23,744 nt of DNA from a virus. The notes below the pieces were generated by a model. That model did not search any database. It saw only the letters and a program-made list of their open reading frames with translations, and was not told the origin of the DNA. The translations under genes and the position numbers were made by a program. Location of the stretch: positions 1 to 23,744 of IMG/VR virus record IMGVR_UViG_3300027911_000066; one strand, 5' to 3'. Below, piece after piece: positions 1 through 6,582 of this stretch; the first letter of the stretch is position 1; every line of letters begins with the position of its first letter.

Positions 1-60
1 ATCGGATACACGGGTAGGACGATACTTCTCAACCCAGAGAAGTTGTTCATTGTCACTCAT
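1..60 (-). CDS. gp44: Sliding clamp loader large subunit gp44, N-terminus only
   Basis: This is the first 20 codons of a gene running off the left edge. The start is the ATG at 58-60, with a strong GGAGG ribosome site just upstream (minus strand, about 64-68). The visible peptide contains LWVEKYRP, the characteristic beginning of T4-type and other AAA+ clamp loader large subunits, which load the ring-shaped clamp at primer-template junctions using ATP. Walker motifs lie outside the window, so identification rests on the N-terminal signature and on the presence of gp45 in the same transcription direction. In T4 gene 45 directly precedes 44; here four genes separate them. A structured leader (83-136) lies before the start. 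Confidence 0.75.
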   Translation of the reverse strand, partial: MSDNEQLLWVEKYRPTRVSD

Positions 61-82
61 AATACCTCCATAATATAAGGGT

Positions 83-136
83 TGTGGGTCGCGGACCGGG
101 AAAATCCCGCCCACACTTATGCTGATCGGGCATAAG
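83..136 (-). promoter_or_regulatory. Hairpin-rich leader upstream of gp44
   Basis: In the gap between the HNH-like gene and gp44 the minus-strand RNA can fold into a compact three-way junction: an outer stem of 83-87 with 111-115, an arm of 97-101 with 105-109 (loop of 3), and a 3-bp arm of 88-90 with 94-96. A separate perfect 7-bp stem-loop (116-122 with 130-136) lies just upstream in the transcript. There is no T-tract, so a simple terminator is unlikely. The position 20-80 nt before the gp44 start would suit a translational operator or processing signal, but that is inference. Confidence 0.4.
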
Positions 137-143
137 GTACTAA

Positions 144-689
144 TCAATTCGTAGATGATATTCTATTACATAACTCCACGAAATATTTTTCATCAAAAGC
201 ATTCTTCATCCTGTTTACATCTTTGTGTAACCATTGTACATTTCCTTCAACATAACCCCTTGAAGAATCAATTCTATCCAATGATGCGGTTTGTTTACTG
301 CTAACTCCATCAAACTTCAATTCAATACCGCTCAATTTACATTTTCGTTCTTGTTGTAAGAACAGATTCCAAGCATACTCTATTGTGATAGAGAAGTCAA
401 TAGCACGGCGCCTCTTATTACCTTTCGAGCCTCTTTGGCAAGAACTCCAATATGAACCACTTATTTCACCAAATCCGGTCCAATTTCTGGGTATAGGTCT
501 TTTTATGCATCCACAATGGGTGGTATTTCCTTGCGTCAGGTGTGTTCCGAATATTATCTTTTCGTTACCACATACACATTCACACAACCATTTAGCGTGG
601 CCGTTTCGGGAAAAGGAAACCAATTTTCTGGCAATCAATTTACCGAAAACTAAATTAGTAAGGTCGTTGGGAATTTTTCCTCGGGGCAT
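144..689 (-). CDS. HNH-type mobile endonuclease-like protein with N-terminal zinc cluster
   Basis: A 181-residue protein. I chose the ATG at 687-689 because a perfect AGGAGG lies just upstream; an in-frame ATG nine codons earlier lacks such a site. The N-terminal half has a Cys cluster (C36, C38, C40, C59, C61) like the small zinc domains found in phage mobile endonucleases. The C-terminal half has CKLSG (117-121) and the block SLDRID-x3-GY-x2-GNV (about 136-151), typical of a degenerate HNH/treble-clef family common in T4-like phages. It probably nicks or cuts DNA to promote its own spread. It sits between the ribonucleotide reductase and gp44 genes, with its own late promoter and a hairpin over its ribosome site. 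A catalytically dead relic cannot be excluded. A shorter relative is at 6224-6577. Confidence 0.7.
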   Translation of the reverse strand: MPRGKIPNDLTNLVFGKLIARKLVSFSRNGHAKWLCECVCGNEKIIFGTHLTQGNTTHCGCIKRPIPRNWTGFGEISGSYWSSCQRGSKGNKRRRAIDFSITIEYAWNLFLQQERKCKLSGIELKFDGVSSKQTASLDRIDSSRGYVEGNVQWLHKDVNRMKNAFDEKYFVELCNRISSTN

Positions 690-692
690 AAT

Positions 693-736
693 GTCCTCCT
701 GTATTATACATTTCACATATATTTATACAGGAGGAC
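693..736 (-). promoter_or_regulatory. Hairpin sequestering the ribosome binding site of the HNH-like gene
   Basis: A perfect 12-bp inverted repeat (693-704 and 725-736) with a 20-nt loop. On the minus-strand RNA the downstream arm contains the whole AGGAGG ribosome site of the gene starting at 689, and the upstream arm is its exact complement. A transcript reading through from the ribonucleotide reductase gene would hide the site. The late promoter at 720-727 overlaps the upstream arm, so a transcript starting there would lack it. On the plus strand the same repeat is followed by five Ts, but nothing appears to be transcribed in that direction. Confidence 0.7.
720..727 (-). promoter_or_regulatory. 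T4-type late promoter (TATAAATA)
   Basis: An exact match to the T4 late -10 element TATAAATA on the minus strand, recognised in T4 by gp55-bound host polymerase. Initiation about six bases downstream would fall near 713-714, inside the hairpin loop, giving a leader of roughly 25 nt before the ATG at 689 that still contains AGGAGG. Confidence 0.7.
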
Positions 737-750
737 TTTTTCATTGTGAA

Positions 751-2634
751 CTAAATAAGTTCGCATACTCCGCCTTGGCAGGCGAGTGTCTGTGTTCCGG
801 TGGTATTATCTTGGTGTTCGTTCACATTGAACTTGCTCCAATCTACCTTAGGTGTTCTAGCCAACCACTTATCATATTCTTCCTTAGTGATAGGTTGATA
901 TGGTGCTTGTTGGTAGATACTGTCGGTGTAAGGAAGGAAAGAGATACCTCCTACCTCATCAAAGTGCTTATACACCCAGGCACCTACCTCCATCCATTCG
1001 GACTCCTTGACATAGACGGTGATAGAGACTGTGTGTTCAGCCCAATGCCGATAATACAACAAATAATGTTCCAATTGCTGTACTGCTGAGACTTCTGGGA
1101 CTGTGACGGCTTTCTCAGGCGACATATGTGGGAAATGGAATACCCAAGTTTTCTCAGGCTTCATCACATCATCCTCACAATACACTCCTTGTTCCTTGAG
1201 GAACTTTCCGATAGGATCACTCTTATCGGAACGAACGGTGCGGATGTAATAACGGGAATATCGTGGGTGAATTCCTGATGCTGAGTCCACTAACTGCGAT
1301 ACTGTTCCTGATGGCTTGACTGTGGTGATGGCGACCGAAGGATTGATGCCGATCTTCTTAGCCCAAATCTCATTCACTTCGATGGCATGTTCCTTCATCT
1401 TAGTGAGCCATTCTGCCGTCTTGTCGTTGGTCTTGTTCAATACAGGATGATCCATGATTCCTGTAAGTGATACACCGAGAAGTCTTTCTTCCTCTGCATT
1501 CCTCTTCCAGACATTTCGTAGATAACGGAAATCAGTGAGACTGGATTGGAATGTGCCCATGATCGTGGCAAGTTCAACCTTCTTGAGAAGGTCTTCCAAC
1601 TTATCGCTGGGACGAATAACAACTTCAGTGAGATTGCAGAATCCTGATGAACGAAGGAAAATCTCACAACACGGATTGGCACCCAAGAATTGTTCTTCGG
1701 CTTTCTTGGCGTCCCGGCGACCACCCTTCTTGATCTTCTTCAGGGCTCCTTGGCGATTGAAGATGCCTCGTTCGCCAGACTTGGAGTTGTATAGTGAAAT
1801 CCATTCTTCCATGAACAAACCAATTTCTGGCTTCTCAGTGTATGCTACCGAATTATTCGACAAGGCGCGCTGAGGATTGTCAATCCACCACTGACCCATC
1901 TTGGCATTGCGCATACGGTCATCAGAGAGATTCGAAAGACTGATCTGAGCAGACCTACGTACACCTCCGACCACGATGGCTGAAGCAATGTGATTCATCA
2001 GGTCGTGGCACTCGATGGACTGAAGGCGGCGTCCTGCTGCGTTCCTGAAGATTCGGACCGTATGCTTCATGAGGTCATCAAGAGGAGCCGGACCTGATGA
2101 TCGACCTCCGAAGGTCTTGAGTGGTGCGCCGGCAGGTCGCAGCGAGGATAAATCCCACTTAGGAATCTGTCCTGAATACAGCATTGCTACCAGTTGGCGA
2201 TAGGCGGCTGCCCAACCCACCTTAGAGTCAGCAACCTTGATGACGGTATCTGTATCATAGAAATCTTCGGATACCAAAGGCAACTTGGAAACAGCTTGAC
2301 GTTCCACGGAGAATCCTACTCCACAACCACACATCAAAAGATACATGGTTTCATCAAATGCGCGTGGATCATCCACGGCGATGTATGCGCAATTGTATCC
2401 TGCGGCATGGTCACGATCCAGGGCTTTGCCGGCGGTCATGAGGGCACGCATTGATGGCATGACCTCTAGTTCGTGTATATGTTCGTAAATCTCTTTCTTT
2501 GGAAACTGCTTGTCCTTCTCAAACCAAAAATCACAATATCTCGATACTGTTTCTTCCCATGTCTCTCTTCGATTTAGTTCTGGCAAAAAGCGGGCGTATC
2601 TACTCGCCGCTATGTAGCGTTGGTAGTCGTTCAT
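751..2634 (-). CDS. nrdJ: Class II (adenosylcobalamin-dependent) ribonucleoside-triphosphate reductase
   Basis: A 627-residue monomeric B12-dependent reductase that converts ribonucleotides to deoxyribonucleotides for phage DNA synthesis. Visible active-site elements are NCAYI (C82, one redox Cys), NPCCEI at 320-325 (N320, thiyl-radical C322, E324), FCNLTEV with the partner C333, and a C-terminal CQGGVC (C619, C624) shuttle pair. MCGCGVGFS (101-109) and VKPSGT (about 440) also fit the family. It is about 110 residues shorter than the Lactobacillus enzyme of roughly 740 residues. There is no separate small subunit gene nearby, consistent with class II. The start at 2634 is preceded by GGAG; the gene follows GMP reductase by 5 nt, so the two are probably co-transcribed. 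It needs host-supplied cobalamin. Confidence 0.88.
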   Translation of the reverse strand: MNDYQRYIAASRYARFLPELNRRETWEETVSRYCDFWFEKDKQFPKKEIYEHIHELEVMPSMRALMTAGKALDRDHAAGYNCAYIAVDDPRAFDETMYLLMCGCGVGFSVERQAVSKLPLVSEDFYDTDTVIKVADSKVGWAAAYRQLVAMLYSGQIPKWDLSSLRPAGAPLKTFGGRSSGPAPLDDLMKHTVRIFRNAAGRRLQSIECHDLMNHIASAIVVGGVRRSAQISLSNLSDDRMRNAKMGQWWIDNPQRALSNNSVAYTEKPEIGLFMEEWISLYNSKSGERGIFNRQGALKKIKKGGRRDAKKAEEQFLGANPCCEIFLRSSGFCNLTEVVIRPSDKLEDLLKKVELATIMGTFQSSLTDFRYLRNVWKRNAEEERLLGVSLTGIMDHPVLNKTNDKTAEWLTKMKEHAIEVNEIWAKKIGINPSVAITTVKPSGTVSQLVDSASGIHPRYSRYYIRTVRSDKSDPIGKFLKEQGVYCEDDVMKPEKTWVFHFPHMSPEKAVTVPEVSAVQQLEHYLLYYRHWAEHTVSITVYVKESEWMEVGAWVYKHFDEVGGISFLPYTDSIYQQAPYQPITKEEYDKWLARTPKVDWSKFNVNEHQDNTTGTQTLACQGGVCELI

Positions 2635-2639
2635 TGTTA

Positions 2640-3710
2640 TTATTCTCCATAGACTTTATTGTGTGTGTTGTTTACTTTGCAGAATACGGCGCACTTAGGA
2701 ATATCCTTCAATTTACGCGCACCAATATATGTACAGGTGCTACGAAGTCCGCCTAACATTTCTTCTGCTGTATTGGATACAGGACCCCTGTAGGAAACAA
2801 GAACCTCTTTTCCTTCGGATGCCCGATAATTTGCTTTACCGCCATAATGATCTTCCATGGCCTCGCGCGAGGACATACCGCGAAACTTCATGTGTGGCCA
2901 GTCCTGGTCGTGGATGATTTCTCCACCACACTCGTCATGTCCAGCGAACATGCTGCCGCACATGACGAAATCGGCTCCGGCACCGAATGCCTTGGCAATA
3001 TCTGCGATATGAACCACACCTCCGTCAGAGCATATATGACCGCCTTGGCTATGTGCAGCATTGGCACATTCGAGAACGGCTGAAAATTGGGGATATCCAA
3101 CCCCTGCGACTTTGCGTGTAGTACATACAGATCCAGAGCCTATGCCGACCTTGACGATATCGGCGCCGGCTCTGATTGCCTCGATGGTGACTTCAGGTGT
3201 CACCACGTTTCCTGCCATGATGATGGCATATTCACCTAGTTGTTCACGAACACGGCGAATACGCGAAAAGAATTGTTCTGTGTAACCATTTGCCACATCA
3301 ATGCATATAAGGATTGGTTTTTCTCCAAACCAAGAACCGAAATTCATTGCACTGAACTTCACAAAATCGTCATCAGAAATTCCCATGGAATAAAAAGCAA
3401 AACCACTCCTGGCTTCACCAGAACACTCATCAGAATAGTATTCTTGGAGGGATTTGACAGTGTGAAATTTGTGTAACGCCGTAAGCATTTTGAACTTTGA
3501 TAACGTACTCGCCATCTGTAGGGTGCCTACAGTGTCCATGTTTGCGGCGATGATTGGTACTGCGGTTATCTGGTGCTTACTGTGTTTGAATCTAAACGTT
3601 CTTTCTAGCACAACACCTTGTCTACTTCCGTTACTAGCCCAAGGTGTTCTTTGAGGGACAAACAATACATCAGAAAAATCCAATTTCGTATCATTGACAA
3701 TCGTTGTCAT
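2640..3710 (-). CDS. guaC: GMP reductase (GuaC type)
   Basis: A 356-residue enzyme of the IMP dehydrogenase/GMP reductase (β/α)8-barrel family. It aligns along its length with E. coli GuaC (347 residues) as I recall that sequence: FKDVL-like start, VPIIAANMDTVGT (51-63), CIDVANGY (136-143), AGADIVKVGIGSGSVCTTR (181-199, catalytic C196), SDGG (228-231), FVMCGSM-x-AGH, GMSS and a C-terminal GGLRS-x-CTY-x-GA. The short length and absence of inserted CBS domains favour GMP reductase over IMP dehydrogenase. The reaction is NADPH-dependent deamination of GMP to IMP, which would allow guanine nucleotides to be recycled towards adenine nucleotides. Start supported by GGAG upstream. It sits between dUTPase and RNR in the DNA-precursor module. 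This is not a standard T4 gene and was probably acquired from a bacterium. Confidence 0.87.
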   Translation of the reverse strand: MTTIVNDTKLDFSDVLFVPQRTPWASNGSRQGVVLERTFRFKHSKHQITAVPIIAANMDTVGTLQMASTLSKFKMLTALHKFHTVKSLQEYYSDECSGEARSGFAFYSMGISDDDFVKFSAMNFGSWFGEKPILICIDVANGYTEQFFSRIRRVREQLGEYAIIMAGNVVTPEVTIEAIRAGADIVKVGIGSGSVCTTRKVAGVGYPQFSAVLECANAAHSQGGHICSDGGVVHIADIAKAFGAGADFVMCGSMFAGHDECGGEIIHDQDWPHMKFRGMSSREAMEDHYGGKANYRASEGKEVLVSYRGPVSNTAEEMLGGLRSTCTYIGARKLKDIPKCAVFCKVNNTHNKVYGE

Positions 3711-3722
3711 AACAAAACTCCA

Positions 3723-4208
3723 TTATTGCCCAGTGGATCCAAAACCTCCTTGGCCACGGTCCGTATTATTCGTAAACTCATCTACGAGATTGAACTGTGC
3801 TTTAATAATGGGCACGAAAATCATTTGCGCAATTCTCTCACCTGGCTTGATGATAATATCTTTCGTTGTATCCATCCACGACTGAAACATGATGGATTCA
3901 GGAAGAGTATTACGATTCCAAGCCGACACCATAAGAGGACCCTGATAATCAGGATCTATCACGCCTGCTGTATTCCCTAGTACCAAACCTCGCTTATGTC
4001 CGTTTCCTGAACGTGGCAGTATGAGTCCCATAACACCGGGTTCTTTTATGTATATTGCGAGTCCTGTTGGTATTAAAACAGCAGGATCCCCCGGTCGCAT
4101 ACGAACATCTTCATCAATACAGGCTACTAGGTCCAGCCCGACGGAATAATCCGTCCCGTATTGAGGAACAACGGCCCGAGGATCTAATTTCTTAATTTCT
4201 ACTTGCAT
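3723..4208 (-). CDS. dut: dUTP pyrophosphatase (dUTPase)
   Basis: A 161-residue trimeric dUTPase that hydrolyses dUTP to dUMP and pyrophosphate, keeping uracil out of DNA and providing dUMP for thymidylate synthesis. All five conserved motifs are visible in order: DYSVGLDL (motif 1), PRSGNG (motif 2), NTAGVIDPDYQG (motif 3, with the catalytic Asp and the Tyr), RIAQMIF (motif 4) and the C-terminal RGQGGFGSTG arm (motif 5). Length is normal for the family. The start has GGAAGG at good spacing. It lies 36 nt downstream of the sliding clamp gene and 12 nt before guaC, within the nucleotide-metabolism cluster. Confidence 0.93.
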   Translation of the reverse strand: MQVEIKKLDPRAVVPQYGTDYSVGLDLVACIDEDVRMRPGDPAVLIPTGLAIYIKEPGVMGLILPRSGNGHKRGLVLGNTAGVIDPDYQGPLMVSAWNRNTLPESIMFQSWMDTTKDIIIKPGERIAQMIFVPIIKAQFNLVDEFTNNTDRGQGGFGSTGQ

Positions 4209-4244
4209 AGAAACCTTCCACTATTATATATCAAACCCAATCTT

Positions 4245-4913
4245 TCAAACTTTGTTGCCAATCTTTTCGGTTGTAATCCAATATTCAACGGCAACATTCT
4301 TGTTCTTGAAGTGAGAAATTCCATTCGGAGAAATCTCAACATCATACGAACCGGGAATCATTTTCAGATTGTCGGTCTTGAACACAAAGCGGAAGGTCTT
4401 GTCTGTTTCACCAACGTTGATACTACCCTTAGTAGCCGAGTCATTGGCACTGTCATAGGTAACTAGCAATAGTTTACCATCAACACCTTCGACGGCGACG
4501 TTAGGCGAAGTCAACACGTTGGCTTGCTTCATAAGACTATTTAGTTTTGCTTCACTCAAAACAAACGAAATATGAACGGAAGGAAAATTTATATTTTTTT
4601 CTGGAGGCGTAACAATCATCGTCCTCTCGGTGCAACGATAATCGATCCTGCTCTCGCCGTCTTGGGAGGTGATGCGAACGTTCACTCCGTCGAATGAGAG
4701 TTCTGGATCCTTGTTCAGTGAAAGTACAGACAAGAATTCGTTCAAATCATAAATACCAAAATCTGTAGGAAAAGATTCGGTAACGGTGGCCTGGGCCAAC
4801 ACGGTCTTGTTCTGAGAGATTGTGGACAACTTGCTTCCTTCACGGAAGAAAAGTCCAGAATTGATCGAAGAAAAGTTCTTCAATACGTTGAGTGTTTCAC
4901 TTGAAAGTTTCAT
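4245..4913 (-). CDS. gp45: DNA polymerase sliding clamp gp45
   Basis: A 222-residue processivity factor that forms a trimeric ring tethering the phage DNA polymerase; in T4 it also activates late transcription together with gp55 and gp33. The N-terminus (MKLSSETLNVLKNFSSINSG) closely follows the T4 gp45 beginning, and IYDLNEFLSVLSL matches the T4 segment IYDLNGFLGILSL; NLKMIPGSY matches the T4 NMKMQPGNY block. The ATG at 4911-4913 is preferred over one four codons upstream because GGAGAA is at the right spacing and homologues begin with MKLS. It begins 2 nt after the stop of the dNMP kinase gene. It is separated from the clamp loader gene by four genes. Confidence 0.92.
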   Translation of the reverse strand: MKLSSETLNVLKNFSSINSGLFFREGSKLSTISQNKTVLAQATVTESFPTDFGIYDLNEFLSVLSLNKDPELSFDGVNVRITSQDGESRIDYRCTERTMIVTPPEKNINFPSVHISFVLSEAKLNSLMKQANVLTSPNVAVEGVDGKLLLVTYDSANDSATKGSINVGETDKTFRFVFKTDNLKMIPGSYDVEISPNGISHFKNKNVAVEYWITTEKIGNKV

Positions 4914-4914
4914 G

Positions 4915-5565
4915 CTATTCTCCATTCACAAAAAGTTGCTCAATTATATCTGATCCATATCTGTGTGTCAATACTTGGGCAAGATGTTTTTTCAGATCAT
5001 CTACGGAACCATCATTGACAATGGTATAATCGATTTGACCGCCAATCCACTTCCATTCAGATTCATGTATACCATACATCTTCATTTCCTGAAGTGCCTT
5101 CACATCGCCGTTATTGGCATCCTTGGCAGTGTGATACCAGTCGGGTAGTTCACCGCGTTGAATGTGAATCAAGACTCCGGAATTACGACGGATGAAATCC
5201 ATTTCGTTTTGAAAACGAACATCGGTGATTACGGTGTTTCCTGTAATACGGCGTTGCAACGATTCAATCCAAATGTCATTATGAAACACATTGCGACCTG
5301 CTTCAGTTCCGAGTTTCTGCAAGGCTTCTCTAGGTGTAAATGGTCGACCCATAACCTTGGACCAGAATTCGTCTGGTTGTTCTCGCCATTCTCTGGATTC
5401 CTTAGTATCACCTTCCAACATATTTCGATCCCAACCAAAGATAACCGAAGCGGCGTCCTTGAGAGGACCTGCGAAACTCTGTTTGGTGAATCCGATTTTG
5501 GTGAGCATATCACCAGCGGTTCCTTTACCTGAACCGATGAATCCTACAAGTCCTACAAACATCAT
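4915..5565 (-). CDS. gp1: Deoxynucleoside monophosphate kinase (T4 gp1 type)
   Basis: A 216-residue P-loop kinase that phosphorylates dNMPs to dNDPs; the T4 gp1 enzyme handles dTMP, dGMP and hydroxymethyl-dCMP. Walker A is GFIGSGKGT (8-16). A DVRFQNEMDFI segment and the RPFTPREALQKLGTE-x-GR region are typical of this phage family. The C-terminal part (DYTIVNDGSVDDLKKHL) is the usual lid and end of adenylate-kinase-like dNMP kinases. GAGGAG sits upstream of the first of two consecutive ATGs, so I start at 5565. The gene abuts the methyltransferase gene upstream and the sliding clamp gene downstream. Which dNMPs it accepts cannot be told from sequence. Confidence 0.88.
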   Translation of the reverse strand: MMFVGLVGFIGSGKGTAGDMLTKIGFTKQSFAGPLKDAASVIFGWDRNMLEGDTKESREWREQPDEFWSKVMGRPFTPREALQKLGTEAGRNVFHNDIWIESLQRRITGNTVITDVRFQNEMDFIRRNSGVLIHIQRGELPDWYHTAKDANNGDVKALQEMKMYGIHESEWKWIGGQIDYTIVNDGSVDDLKKHLAQVLTHRYGSDIIEQLFVNGE

Positions 5566-5567
5566 GT

Positions 5568-6224
5568 TTATCTCCTCAAATCTTGCGGGAAATCTTGTTT
5601 GTTGTGAATGGCATCAGAGCCATATACACGGAGATTATCAAAGTCTGTTCGGTGCTGATGGATTCTGCGTGGATATAGACCGAGATAATTCACGTCCTTG
5701 ATTAGTACGGCGTTGAAATCGTTCCAACGATTCCACAGGTCTACATTCTGTGCTTGGTGTGAAGTAAACGATTCGAGCATACCAACATTAGGCATACCAG
5801 AACGTTTACACCAATTCGCCATGGCATATCCTGCATCAGGATAGAATCTCCAGCAATCAACAGGATATCGGTGGAATCCACCGTTACTTGGTGCATTGAT
5901 ATACATTACACCAGTTGGCTTCAGAATTCTCATGGCTTCGAGTAGGGTCAGCCAGAAAAACTCCGAGTGTTCGAAACAGGAAGAGGTTACGATCAAATCA
6001 GCAGAATCGGATTCAAGTGGATATGAATATGGGTCGGTGATGACCATATCCACTCCGTTACCAGGAACAAAGTCAAGTCCGATGTATCGGTGTTGGCGAG
6101 CGGCAACGTTTCGTAGAGAACCGTTTACGTCCTGTGAACCAATCTCGACAATTGTTCCTGGGTTTAGGTGGTCAGCATATACACGGAAAAAGAAATCTCC
6201 GTTTCGCATTGCAGTGGCGTGCAT
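5568..6224 (-). CDS. Class I SAM-dependent methyltransferase
   Basis: A 218-residue Rossmann-fold methyltransferase (Methyltransf_11-like). VEIGSQDVNG (26-35) is a motif I SAM-binding loop, YIGLDFVPG-x-GVDMVI contains the acidic residue at the end of strand 2, and DLIVTSSCFEHSEFFWLTLLEAMRILKPTGVMYI is the motif IV-VI region of small-molecule or sugar methyltransferases. No DNA-methylase DPPY-type motif is present, so a glycan or other small substrate is more likely than DNA. It is close to a glycosyltransferase gene (6583-7380), which may suggest a joint role. Its ATG overlaps the stop of the preceding HNH-like gene (TAATG), with GGAA upstream. Substrate unknown. Confidence 0.75.
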   Translation of the reverse strand: MHATAMRNGDFFFRVYADHLNPGTIVEIGSQDVNGSLRNVAARQHRYIGLDFVPGNGVDMVITDPYSYPLESDSADLIVTSSCFEHSEFFWLTLLEAMRILKPTGVMYINAPSNGGFHRYPVDCWRFYPDAGYAMANWCKRSGMPNVGMLESFTSHQAQNVDLWNRWNDFNAVLIKDVNYLGLYPRRIHQHRTDFDNLRVYGSDAIHNKQDFPQDLRR

Positions 6225-6577
6225 TACAGTTTTCCTTCCATGTATTGGAGCAAATTCCTACTTTGATCCAATGTCAAATCACATTTCATTGAGTTGGCTT
6301 TTCGTGAAATAATTTTCACATTGCCTTTGATATAACCCTTCGCATTGTCTATTCGGTCATAGGATGCTGTATTAGCGGACTTCCTAGTTCCCACTCCTCT
6401 CTGAAAGGAAATAGGTGTGCCCAATATAGGACACACCTTCGGACATTCCAAAGACAGAAGATAATCTTTATCGCACTCCATTCCTTTTTTCTTGCATCTA
6501 CTAACTATCATATAGACAACATATTCTTTGGAATGATTTCTGCGATATTCTTCCATGTATTCTTGTCTATAATACAT
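6224..6577 (-). CDS. Small HNH-superfamily mobile endonuclease-like protein
   Basis: A 117-residue protein with C-x3-C (C45, C49) followed by PILGTPI and the block ASYDRID-x3-GYIKGNVKIIS-x2-AN (71-95). This block recurs in many T4-like phage HNH-type or degenerate endonucleases, and the same block occurs in the protein at 144-689. It lacks the larger N-terminal zinc domain of that relative. It lies between the glycosyltransferase and methyltransferase genes, and its stop codon overlaps the start of the latter. No late promoter or hairpin is visible upstream, and the ribosome site is poor (GGAG about 15 nt before the ATG), so expression may depend on coupling to the upstream gene. It may be inactive. 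Confidence 0.6.
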   Translation of the reverse strand: MYYRQEYMEEYRRNHSKEYVVYMIVSRCKKKGMECDKDYLLSLECPKVCPILGTPISFQRGVGTRKSANTASYDRIDNAKGYIKGNVKIISRKANSMKCDLTLDQSRNLLQYMEGKL

Positions 6578-6582
6578 AGATA

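Noticed and set aside
668-744. A short minus-strand frame starting at 742-744 (MKKSSC...) through the hairpin
   Set aside because: It has no ribosome site and overlaps the HNH-like gene in another frame. A leader peptide that opens the hairpin is conceivable but has no support here.
385-1089. A 234-residue plus-strand open frame
   Set aside because: It lies antisense to the HNH-like gene and the end of the RNR gene, both well supported. It has no ribosome site or recognisable domain.
4209-4244. A TATAAT-like sequence between gp45 and dut
   Set aside because: The nearest -35-like TTGAAA is only 14 bases away, no MotA-like box is seen, and the sequence does not match the TATAAATA late element.
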